DNA of 64,000 nucleotides from Thereva unica (Eukaryota; Arthropoda; Insecta; Diptera; Therevidae): the NCBI GenBank assembly GCA_949987705.1, contig OX465282.1, positions 11,520,501-11,584,500 of the forward strand, read 5' to 3'. The notes beneath the pieces are model-generated. The model searched no databases and was not told the DNA's origin. It was given only the letters and a program-made list of their open reading frames with translations. Position numbers and translations under genes: made by a program. Below are positions 11,252 to 21,390 of this stretch, piece by piece. Numbering within the stretch: the stretch's first letter is position 1; each line of letters starts with the position of its first letter.

Positions 11252-12772
11252 TTAAACGTCCTCCAACCACCAGTACCAACTACTAGCATTGGAGGCGTCT
11301 TTTTTATCTCTTTCCGAGATCCGCGTGCTGAACCTCAGGAGATCCTCCACCTGCATTTCTTCCTGGCTGAACGCATAACGTTTATCGCACGCGTTGCGTT
11401 TTAAGTGATAGAAGAGAGGAACCCCTGATCTATCCTGTACCAACTGCTTGGAATCCAGGTATACAAATGCCTCTGGTGGAATATAGCCGCGTTCACAAGC
11501 TGCTCTGTGGTAAAGTGTGTTCGGGTAGAACGCTCCCCGAATAAGAGGATTGCTGCTTTCCATCGCTCTAGCAACGTGGTTTCGAATCAACTTGATTATG
11601 AAGTTGTCGATCCTATTAACAAATGCTTTGTCATACAGGACATTGTTGGCGTGAAACTTAGTGAAGCCAGATTCGGGCGTTCGATACAAGCTTAAGCACG
11701 CCCTTAGGCATTGTCTTTCAAAGACCCGAAGCTTTTCCATATATGAAGGAGATATGTTGAACCATACTGGGCAACCGTAGGTCAAAATCGGTCTGACCAA
11801 GGCTTGATAGCAGATCACTTTGACACGTGGGCCAAGGTGTTTGCTATAAAAAAGCCTTTTTGTCATGTGGAACGCCTTGTTTGCTTTGGATAGAGCGGCA
11901 CCTACATTCTTATTGAAATATAAGTGTTGGTCCAGCCAAAGCCCAAGGTATTTCACTACCGATTTGTTTTCCAATGCTTGTCCAGCATTGTTCGAAATTC
12001 GGAAGTTTTTCCAGTTCCTCCTCACATCGCGTGAAGCTTTGTTTAGAGTAGTCCGGAAAAGGATCGACTCGCATTTGCTAAAGTTGATCTTCAACTTCCA
12101 ATCATTACTATAGCGTTCGATTGTTTCGAAATCACGTTGCAGAAGCGTTTGGATTACTTCAATCCTCGGCCCTGTCCTGTACATAATCAGGTCATCCGCA
12201 TACGCTATCGCGGAGCGGAGTGAACGTATAAGGTCACTCGTGTAGATATTAAACAAGAGCGGCGAATTTACCGCACCCTGTTGCAAAACCATTTTTAATG
12301 TCAAAGGTCCTACTTGAAATGAAGTTCCCACTTTTGACGATGAACTTCTTTTTTGAAATCATGTTGTAAATCATGTATAGCAGAGGCCCATTCATGCCGT
12401 ATGTGACTAGCTTGTAGAGAAGACCTTCGATCCATACTGTATCGAACGCCTTCTCAAGGTCAATCAGACATGCTCCTGTACACTGGCCTTTCATGAAGTT
12501 CCACTGTATGTCTGATACCAGTTTCGACGCGGCATGAATAGTTTCATGCCCCGCCCGAAATCCGAACTGGTTATCAGGAATTATTTTCTTGTCCTCAACC
12601 CATTTAGATAATGATCTATTGACCACTCTTTCAAACACTTTGCTGATGTTCGGAAGTAAACTTATTGATCGAAGATTCGCAGGGTTGCTTTTGTTTTTGC
12701 CTTTTTTTGGAATCGGATACACCACTGCTGTTTTCCAATGGTCTGGAAAATGAGCATTGTTTAACGCATTGT
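11252..12772 (-). pseudogene. LINE reverse transcriptase, nearly intact, one-base frameshift
   Basis: The polymerase would copy LINE RNA at a nicked target. The first segment (12772 down to 12249) begins inside the domain with NNAHFPDHWK, then VYPIPKKGK, NLRSISLLPNISK, DNQFGFRAGH and CLIDLEKAFD (motif A). The second (12331-11252) carries QQGAVNSPLLFN (motif B) and AYADDLI (motif C, residues 43-49), then VKYLGLWLD, PILTYGCPVW and a long C-terminal tail ending SWYWWLEDV. The two segments overlap: removing one T from the four-base run (plus strand AAAA at 12285-12288) restores continuity, so a single inserted base is the only lesion seen. The tail has no CxxC or RNase H signature. Confidence 0.9.
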
Positions 12773-12895
12773 ACTTTATCTAACGATCTGCGATGGAATT
12801 TTCACATACTCCAAGTCGCATCAGCGCGTATCAGTGCCTCGGATTGAAAATAAGGCGTAGTTCTGGGCAGGCGCCCAAAAACCTCCTTGACTTTC
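12773..12895 (+). pseudogene. Old LINE reverse transcriptase, right half of split
   Basis: This continues from the left half across the insertion: SNDLRWNFHILQVASARISA, then after a frame change a GRRPKNLLDFL-like phrase, matching the 'GFLKRC...' thumb segment of Jockey/CR1-like LINEs. It shows which way the interrupted LINE was oriented (plus), opposite to the invader. Confidence 0.6.
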
Positions 12896-14539
12896 TTGGT
12901 AGTATTATTGAATGAATTGTGTCAGGGCTCAGTTAACTCCCTTTATGCTTGTAACGGTCGGAATTATTAGTTATTTGGGTGGGGAAATTTAGTTGGGAAA
13001 TCACCTTGTAGGCAATGGGAAATTTATTGTAAATCACTTTTGAGGAAAAGGAAAAATTTAAAAAGAGGTAGGCGAGAACAAAAAAATAATTGAGTTAGTC
13101 AGGAAAAAAAAAATTTTGAGAGTTCAGTTAGTGTGAGTCAGCTCGTAGAGTTTTTTTGGAATGATTTGCTAATATTTTTGCAATCAGTCAGGAGATTCAG
13201 TTTTTTTTCAATCGGTTTTTTTGCAATTGGCTTTTTTGCATGACGGAGTAAATAGTGGCGGCTACCGTGTTCGCTCCCAACCTGATGGTAATCAAGAAGC
13301 TACCAAGAAGTCTTCCAAAAAACCAACCAGAAGGGGTCAAGAAACCAGCGACAAGGAATCCTGCTTCTCATTTCCTGGCGATTTGCAGCGTGCAGACGAA
13401 AAAGGCTTTCATCGTATGTGTAGCAAGGCGGTCATTGCTCATCTAGCAGCAAATTTCGAAGGAGAATATTTGGGTGGTGCTATTCTGGTGTACCTTGGAT
13501 TCCACGTCTGTTGGTCAACCTGAGATCATCGGCGTTTCTCAAGAGAGTACAAGAATTTCGTCACATTAACACGGAAGTGATTGGCTGCCGTGTTGATTCA
13601 CATTTTTGGTCAATTGGCTTGGTGTAGGAAAAGAAGAAGAGGCACATGCATTGCGGCTTCATTTCACTAGTGGTCACCGAGGTGTTTTACGGCAGTGTAC
13701 TATTAATGAATTGCCTGGTGGCAGATTTGGTCATGAAGCGTTGCGCCTGGTGAACACTTTTCAAGTACGGATATAGATGGTGAAGTCGGCCTAATTTGAT
13801 TGGACTAAGGGCGATAAAGGTATCGTGCCAACTTAAGAAGGAACAAAGAAGTATTGATTTTTCGGTATGGCATTTACTTTGTATATTACTTTTGCAATAT
13901 ATTCGGAAAGGTGGTAGTAAATTTGGGTTTCAAAAGAAAAAAAGATATCTAAAATAGCTATACACACCTATATAGATTTACACAATACAAATAAATAAAA
14001 TAACACAAATTTTTACCTTCATTTATTAACTTTAACTTTATTACTCAAATAATAATTTTAACGGTATTAAGCAAATACTTTATAAATTGTTGTTCTTTCA
14101 CTGGTCCCGTACAATTGTTATGTAATAATTTAAACGAAATTTCCTTTTTATTTGTTCTAATTTTATTATAAAATATTGGCTTAAATTTTTTTTATTTGCA
14201 AAATAATTTTCTGGTTGTTTTCCAATAACTTATTCGTAATTATAATTGGACACGATATTTGTTGATAACACTTGTGAGTAAAACGAAGCGAAATTGGTAC
14301 CAATACGAGACGTTTTGCAAATCAGTTAGCATACGGAAGTATCCCTACCGGGGAAATTGTGAATGTTTTTATGTTGAAACTGTAAATGTATTGAGCTATG
14401 ATGACATTGTTCTAATCGTGTCCCATTGAATATTGATGTTACCTATTGGTGTTTCTAGTATTTTGTTAATGTGTCTGAAATAAAAGAAAACAATTTTTAA
14501 GTTATTAAGAATGAACTCAAGTTGTTAGATTTTTTCTTG
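12896..14539. other. Non-coding DNA, no recognised feature
   Basis: The frame at 13221-13523 (100 codons) and the overlapping 13255-13446 look partly coding-like (Lys/Pro-rich) but match nothing I know. The stretch 13620-13770 has a further open reading with a GHRGVLRQC-like phrase. It may be a remnant of an unrecognised element. From 13900 to 14500 the sequence is AT-rich filler. Confidence 0.35.
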
Positions 14540-14868
14540 GGAATGGTTGGGACGGATGACTTCCTTTTCAGGGTGTGACGCGTCGCAGACGATGATCGGA
14601 AAAGGATGATGGCGGAATTCAAGTTACATAGTCACAGGTAAGTGGTGAACCAGCCTCGGTAAGCCCCGGCCACACACCCCACGACCCCTCCGGCGAGCTA
14701 GACAACTCCGTGTGGCCGGCGTAGGAGTTCCGGATTTTCTTTTTATTCTTATGTATGGTGTTGGCTCCTTGGCCATGCTCTTCCGGGCTTTTGGCTAAGG
14801 GGGTAACGCCTCGCATAAGTGGCGCCCACTATTTAGATCGCGCCATTATGCTGTTACATGCTTTAGAT
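14540..14868 (-). repeat. ~340-bp interspersed repeat, copy 1
   Basis: Read on the minus strand, this matches 21040-21390 (plus) over about 330 bases with roughly 85 percent identity by eye. Shared blocks are GTAACAGCATAATGGCGCGAT, GTGGGCGCCACTTATGCGAGG, GGAGCCAACACCATACATAAG, TCGCCGGAGGGGTCGTGG and GGTTCACCACTTACCTGTG. The phrase TGGCGCCCAC next to the repeat resembles the start of a lysine-tRNA primer-binding site, so an LTR edge is one possibility. A SINE-like repeat is another. The open frame here (65 codons) is conserved only as DNA. Confidence 0.75.
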
Positions 14869-15091
14869 AAAGTGAGATGTACGTAATTACAACTCCTCTC
14901 GAAAAGGCTTCATTTTACTTGAGAAGTGAATCTGCTGTATGACCTTTATCCAAGTTTGCTAAACATAGAGTTGTCTCTGGTCCTAGAGGCTGTTGAGCTA
15001 AATACATACTTTCTTCTTTCTTAAGAACTAATAAGAACCGACAGTTGGAAGAACTCCCAAAAAATATAAAACTTAACCATGACCGTCAATG

Positions 15092-15301
15092 TCAATCATT
15101 GATGTACAGGAAAAAAAGAAGAGGGCCTAGAATGGAGCCTTGAGGCACACCCAAATGCACACGCAGAAGGGTCATGAGAGTCATGCCATTATAACGAACC
15201 CATTGAAATCTATCAAAACGAAGAGAGGGGAAAAGACGCGTAGCAGAGTAAGTGAAATAGTAAAGATGATTAACTTTGGTCAATAGGAGCGGATGGACCA
15301 C
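15092..15301 (-). pseudogene. Reverse transcriptase motif-B fragment
   Basis: A 69-codon frame ends in LGVPQGSILGPLLFFLYIND, the unmistakable reverse transcriptase motif B with the start of the next block. Upstream residues (LLLTKVNHL, WVRYNGM) fit the palm region preceding it. The catalytic aspartate pair is not found downstream, because the frame closes and the sequence diverges. It is probably a Jockey-like LINE relic. Confidence 0.75.
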
Positions 15302-15979
15302 GGATTATTGGCTGGTGAAAATATAAGCAGTATGTAGAACATGTTAACCCTGGGTATGATGGGCAGGGTGGCCATAGGTTTTGGTGGCGTCGTGTGGGAC
15401 CATCGGCAAGTGAATGGAGTTATACCTTGCACCAAAAAAATAAACACGGACGATGGCCTATTGTTTTTGTTTATAAGACCAAAATCCGGAAGATTTGGTG
15501 GACCTTGTTTGCTATCCCACTTGAGCATGTATACTCCAAGGTCACAATTGCTATTTAGGGAGGTGTAGTATTCAGACTAGACACACTCTAGAGAGATTCG
15601 TCCACCGACAAGTGATCTGTTAGATCGACACGATCATCGGTGAGAGCGTTAACTGCGTTCGTACGTTTTTATCTGGCTAGCAAGGTGAGCATCTCTTCAA
15701 ATACAAAGGTGTCTGATCCCACGATGAAGCTGAAGTTATGTTTAAAGGCTCCGACGTCTGCCTCCTATAATCCTTCAAAATAAGGCGACTCTGTGGAAAT
15801 TAGAAGCTCTTTTGTTTCCTTATGAATGAATGTCTCTTTCACATGGGTTGAAGCAGAAGTGAGCTGACATAAACATAGATGGTGTTACAGATTAGTATCA
15901 GAAAGGAATTTAATTTGTATCAAAAAATATTTGAAAGTAAAATCTTGCACAAAGCTAGTCTTAAATTGTATGGGTATGT
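15302..15979. other. Unassigned sequence between repeats
   Basis: Two opposing frames (15341-15568 plus, 15280-15528 minus) overlap each other. Neither contains a recognised domain. No inverted or tandem repeat is obvious. Confidence 0.35.
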
Positions 15980-16226
15980 AGGGCTGACATCGCCTAAATT
16001 GCCGAGGCCGGACAAAAACTACAAAAACCCCGGACATTTGCGTGAAATTGAGTTTTTTACCCGGATACTCATTTTTTTTTAAATTTAACGAATATGTTTA
16101 TGTCTTATAGAATCGATAACCAACTATATACCCTTTCCTGCATTAAGTTCTTACTATGAAACCTACGACCCAACCTTGGATAGGACAGAAGCTCAGGAGA
16201 CTTAGGTCAAAGATATCTAGAATTGC

Positions 16227-16643
16227 CCCGTTTATGACTAGGTTGAAAAGCTGAGTCGAGGTTGAATTGAAATTTCGACCACCAATATAATTTCGAGTTG
16301 AGTTCACTTTGGGTTGAAATAGGGTTGACTGGAAATCAAAACATAACCTCAAATTTTTGTGTGAAATTCTCAGAACGAAATATTTTTTTATTCCTGTGCG
16401 AGCAAAAACACCGAAGACAAAACTAACGCCAAAGGCGAACTTCACGGATGGTAAACAAACAAAAAAAATATCACTTCAACCCAATTGCAACTCAACCAGC
16501 GTATATGAGGCAAAAAATAAAAAAGAAAAACTAAATCTACTCGACCCAAGTAGAAGAGCTGAGTTGGGTTGAGTGGACTCAGTTTTAACTAGACCTCCGT
16601 TTATGATTGGGTTGAATTAGGGTTAAACCTAGTCATAAACGGG
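16227..16643. mobile_element. MITE with perfect 18-bp inverted ends
   Basis: CCCGTTTATGACTAGGTT (16227-16244) is exactly complementary to 16626-16643. The 417-bp element sits inside the hAT-like element. A second internal copy of the end motif (CCGTTTATGATTGGGTT, near 16597) pairs with the right end to form a short hairpin, and GGTTGAA/GGTTGAG words recur throughout. The flanking bases show no obvious duplication. Confidence 0.75.
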
Positions 16644-16805
16644 TAAATAAAAACAAGAAGAGGAAACAGAGACGGAAAATAAATGTGACAGAATTAAAAG
16701 AAGAGAAAATTGGGGTTGAATATGAGAACCTACTGGACGTAAAGCCTGTATTCCATTACGCGTGAAGTTGCTTTGGCGAAGTACTTCTCGAAGTTTATCA
16801 AAGTA

Positions 16806-16980
16806 CGGTATACAGAAACAAGGCAATGTAAAAGAGAAATGGCATTTTAGTGCTGAAGTCCCTTTGTGACCCCTTTCTATATAAAATCGAAGCTGTTGTT
16901 ACTGTTTCGTCACTATGGGACGTTTTTTACGGTAGTCGAAGATATCACTCTCTTTTACATTACTTGGTTTCTGTATACCC
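16806..16980. repeat. 175-bp hairpin with 30-bp arms
   Basis: GTATACAGAAAC...GTAAAAGAGA (16806-16835) pairs with 16951-16980, with only two or three mismatches in 30 bases. The loop is about 115 bases. It may be a miniature foldback element nested in the hAT-like body or part of that element's own structure. Confidence 0.65.
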
Positions 16981-17699
16981 TGATCCGAAATACGTGACTA
17001 CATACTCTTGCAAAGCCAGTATTGGAATACAAGAATCAGCAAACTCAAATGACACAAGAAATTTTTACAAAAAGTTAATCAGCAAACGTAAAAAATTTAA
17101 ATCCAGAACGCGGATGCTGCAAGTATAAAAATTGTGATGTGGGTCTGTGGGAATGGGTCTGCCAGGGTGAAAGTAGTGCCCAAATTTAGGATGTCCGTTA
17201 TCCGGAAAATTTTTGGGATCGCAACGTGATCTGTGATCTATCGAGTAACAGCTTGGAATTACTCTTAAAATTTAGTACTTATGGAGTTAAAAAAAAGTGG
17301 TGTGCCTGGTCACATCTGGCGCTAATGTCTTAGCAGACCAATTTTTTTGTTGTTGTTTTGGGACCGCAACTGACCTATCGAATAAGAGTTTCAACCGATA
17401 TTCAACTTAAAGCTTGAACATTTTTATACTAGAAACGCAAGGCCTGTCGGGTTTGTGCCAGTGCCAAGGGTCTGGCTGTTCCTCCGAAATAAACGCCACG
17501 CCGAAGTTTGCTTGGATGCCGATTACAATTTTTAACTAAGATTTGTTTTAATTTATTGAGTATCATTTAATTGATCGGGTCACCCCTGACACAAAAAGGG
17601 TCCGTGTTTTTCCCGGACACTTTCTAAAATCCCGCCCGGACGCCTTCAAAACTAGGACAAAACCCGGGAAACTCGGACGGATGGCAGCCCTAGGTATGT

Positions 17700-20600
17700 C
17701 ACATCCTACCTATTAGTACTTCTTTCGATTTTTACAGCTCCAGATTAAGTTTGTTGGTCTATAATAATCAGCAACTGACTCACAAAAAGAGTTTAAATTT
17801 TGTGGTCATTATTCCAAATCGTGGCTCTTTTTTATTTCTTTATTTTCTGTTGATGATAAAGATGATGATACACAGAGAATAAGAAGAAAAAAAATGACAG
17901 ATTAACTAAGTAAACCGTTAAGCTCCTTTAGGATATTAAAATTTTCTTTTTATTATCGCCAGTTGTTAACCGTGTAACAGAAAATAGCACCGTAGTGACT
18001 CTATTAAAATAGAGAGTCATTAAAAGCGCGGAGAATAAACACACACATACACACACAAACACCGAAAAATGTGCCGAGATTTTATTGCTCACGGAGATCC
18101 TCTTTTATCGCTTTAGTCTGGGACAACAGAGAGCCCACCCTCATGGCCGTTGCCTCTCGTTTTGTTGGGAAATAAAAAAATAAAAATAAAAAAAAATAAA
18201 TACATAAACATAAAATAAACAAAAGATCTCTATTATATCTTCCGTAAATTCTCTTGTCCCATACCAGTTACCACTTACCACTCACTCACCATTCCATTCA
18301 CCACTCACCACCATCTACTCTTTCTTCATGGCATTGAGGAGGCTGGAATGGTTGTTGTATTAGGAATGAGTTTAAGATTGCTTTTGTTGATGTTGGTCGT
18401 ATCTTGGGAGGATGGGTGGTGGTGATGGTGGTGGAAAAGGGTTGATATCGTTTCTCAATCCTTGAAATATCTACCACAGCTTCCAATCCGCTGACTTCCA
18501 TAAAACTCGAGAAGATTTTGGATATCGATATCTCCTAACCGTGTTAGGTGGGCCTTGTGCCTTACAGGCTGTGAAAGCCTTTCGGATTTTTGTTGTTGTT
18601 TGTGCTTCCTTTCCGATCGAAGACAGACAAGGGATATTTTAACGGCGGCAGCATCTTCCTCTCAATCCTTTCATTCCTTTTCCCTTCCACACATATACAT
18701 TAATATTTTTTTTTCTTCACGAAGATTACATTCACCTTAAGCCTCTTCATGCGCTCGTCTTCTTGTTTTTATTGTTCTCAGATAAAGGATTTTTCTTATA
18801 TACATACATATGTATATGTATAATATATCCTTATGCTTTTCCGACAATTTGTTTACACTGTAGATGGCAGCACCAGTAACAAAAAAAGTTCCTTTCTATA
18901 TATTTTATCCTTCGTAACTTTCCTTTCCTGCTGTATTGTTTCTAGAGTCCCTATGTATATGTATATGGATGGCTTACGAAATATTCTTGGAAATTTTATT
19001 AATATTATCCCCTCTACAATCTACCCCACCTATACCTAGCCTACCTACAGCTTTATTCTGATAAAGGAGGTGGAGGGAAGGATAAGGAATCTATAGACAT
19101 AAAAGGACACACGCGGATTGACAGCAAAAATCTCAAGGTCTGCAAAGGAAAATGATTGTTGGTATTCTATATCTGGATTTTTTTTTGTTAGCAGAAATGG
19201 AAAAGGGTGGGGGAGTATACCATAAAAATTCAGGAAGAAGGAGAAAGGTGTAAATTTTAGTTTGATTGATATCTGATTGGATGAAATGAAATTGTCTCGT
19301 TTTTAGTAATAATTTTTTTAACGACGTTGTATTTTTTTTTTAATATTATTTATTTTTTTTTTAGTGAAAAGGAAATTAAGAGCATTTTATTTCGTCCTTT
19401 TGTTAATAGAATCCGTTTTTATGTATGTATATGTATGTTTAACAAGGGAAATTATATTTTTTTATTATTGTAAGGTGAACTTTAATTTTTTTGTTTGATA
19501 AATTCCATAAAATTCGATGGGTTTATTTCAGTGATTAACTCTGGGTATACTACTTTATAACTACTAAGAAACTCCTTAAAGAATACTGTCGTAACATTGT
19601 TTTAGATTATGCAGTGCTACCCTTAACTACTAACAACATCGAAGAGGGTATTTTTTTCAGTTTCAACATGAAAAGGAATTGCTGTTTTGAGGATGATAGT
19701 GAAAGCGAAAACACCGACCTATGGGTGCTACATACGAGGCAACTGACCCGAGACTTTACTTCTATTTATAAAACAACACCTAACTAAGGACAGAAAACTG
19801 TTTGTACATGTGTAAGTTTTTTTTGTTGTTTAATGAAGAGGTGAGAAACTGTATCTTTTCGTAATTAAAAAATCACAACATATTATTCTGCAATAACTTC
19901 AAGTCAGAGTTAGACACAACTATCATTTCAACGAGAGATTCAAGGTACGAATTGGGGCTACACGTTTAGACAACAGTCTAACTGCAACACTGTTAAACGA
20001 CACACAGAGTAGCCAACTGGGCAGGCTGGGAGAAACGGATTGCATACAGTCTAGCTATCAAAGTCTCTTTGGAAGAAAGCACCACAAAGATCGTTCGCAG
20101 CAGCAGCGAAGAAGTTGTCGTACCTACTATACCTTATCAAATCAGACATGACCAACTAACTATACGAACAAGTAACAAAATACACAAGAAGAATATTGGA
20201 ACGATAACTACAGGCTGGGAAAATAAAAAAGTCGACGAAGACAGAGGTTATCCAACTTTTTGAAAATGATTTCTAGTATATGATGGTTGACATGGCCCGA
20301 CTTGCATTTTGAGGGGGTACAAATGGGGCCCCGGCGAGGATTAAACGATTTCTACTCGATCCCGAGTGGAAAAAGGGCTGCCAATTTGAGAATTTCAACG
20401 TAGATATGTGAGTAATAACTGCGGCAGTTTTATCCTCAAAAAAGTACTAATCACATTCAATACTGCGCAGCCTTAGAACTACCTAAGATTTTAAAATGAA
20501 AATGCCTAGCGTACACCAATTTTTATTTATATCCCGCTAATAGCACGAGAATACCTACTAACATAGGAATTTGCGTGCTAGATTAAGATAACATTGAACT

Positions 20601-21039
20601 TTGGACGAAGGCAATCCTTAACTTCAAGTTCCATAGTGGCTGACTTGTGTCATGACCGAACCGAATACCGTCATCATTAGATCACGATCACTAAGTCCAC
20701 TACACTCGAAATCCTCACACGTAACGCTATAATTGCTGCAACGACCGTAATAGGAGACGACAATTTCCACAACATCTTAAAAGATAATACAGATATCAGG
20801 GTCTAAGGTAAACATAGAAAACGTCGTTACTACGTGCAAAACCATATCTACGAAAGAAAGTACGGTATTTCTCGGGAGGTACACTTAGGGCGCCACTTTA
20901 AAAAATAAACCAGTGGATGACTTAAAGCAGTCGTTTGCCCAGTCCATACTTCAATTAACTGCTAATACAATCAAATAAAGACTGGAGTGACCGTTTTCTT
21001 TTCGGATGTCCTTTCGTTGTGGGATTTGGGACTCTCACT
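17700..21039. other. AT-rich non-coding DNA with microsatellites
   Basis: A CA microsatellite lies at about 18038-18061 and an A/T-rich AAATA tract at 18170-18230. TATG-rich simple sequence is at 18803-18825 and 18955-18970. The short frames (18298-18501, 18555-18740, 18833-19039, 20069-20263) have no family features. Nothing else is recognised in 3.3 kb. Confidence 0.45.
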
Positions 21040-21390
21040 GTAACAGCATAATGGCGCGATAAAATAGTGGGCGCCACTTATGCGAGGTATTACCCCCTTA
21101 GCCATAAGCCCGGAAAAGCATGACCAAGGAGCCAACACCATACATAAGAAAGGAAACTAAATTCCGGAACTCCTACGCCGGCCACGCGGAGTTATCTAGC
21201 TCGCCGGAGGGGTCGTGGAGTGTGTGGCCGGGGCTTATCGCGGTTGGTTCACCACTTACCTGTGCCAGTGCAATCTTGAATTCCACCTCCATCCTTCGCC
21301 GGACATCGCCTGAGCCTCGTCAAACCCTGAAAAGGAATGATCCCCCCCTCAACCATTCCACAAAAAAATTTACCACCTGGACATTCTAAT
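21040..21390 (+). repeat. ~340-bp interspersed repeat, copy 2 (inverted to copy 1)
   Basis: This copy lies on the plus strand and matches the complement of 14540-14868 in the same block order. Similarity starts at TAACAGCATAATGGCGCG (about 21041) and fades after ACCCTGAAAAGGAA (about 21340). The outer flanks differ, so the two copies are separate insertions or the arms of a larger inverted structure of 6.8 kb. Confidence 0.75.

Larger units (their letters stand above)
10478..12787 (-). mobile_element. Young 5'-truncated LINE with perfect 15-bp TSD
   Basis: Identical 15-mers ACTTTATCTAACGAT lie at 10478-10492 and 12773-12787. Between them is a minus-strand LINE of about 2,280 bp. Its poly-A tail appears as a T run immediately after the left TSD (10492-10506). 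A long 3' UTR (10507-11251) follows, then the reverse transcriptase (11252 upward), which is cut off at 12772 by 5' truncation. The duplication is perfect and the coding region almost intact, so this is among the youngest insertions in the window. The LINE clade is not assigned. It has no RNase H. Confidence 0.93.
15972..17699. mobile_element. hAT-like non-autonomous DNA transposon
   Basis: The ends are AGGGCTGACATC (from 15980) and, at the right, the complement of AGGGCTGCCATC (ending 17691). They match at 11 of 12 positions and are followed by CCGG-rich subterminal sequence on both sides. The flanks GGGTATGT (15972-15979) and AGGTATGT (17692-17699) form an 8-bp target-site duplication with one mismatch, the hAT hallmark. 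The 1.7-kb body has no transposase frame. It contains a nested MITE (16227-16643) and a hairpin (16806-16980). A related right end lies at 49718-49888. Confidence 0.75.

Noticed and set aside
11507..12113. Plus-strand frames opposite the LINE reverse transcriptase
   Set aside because: Antisense shadows of the minus-strand LINE coding region.
13221..13523. 100-codon frame as a gene
   Set aside because: Lys/Pro-rich but no recognised domain, overlapping a second frame of similar length; left as unassigned.
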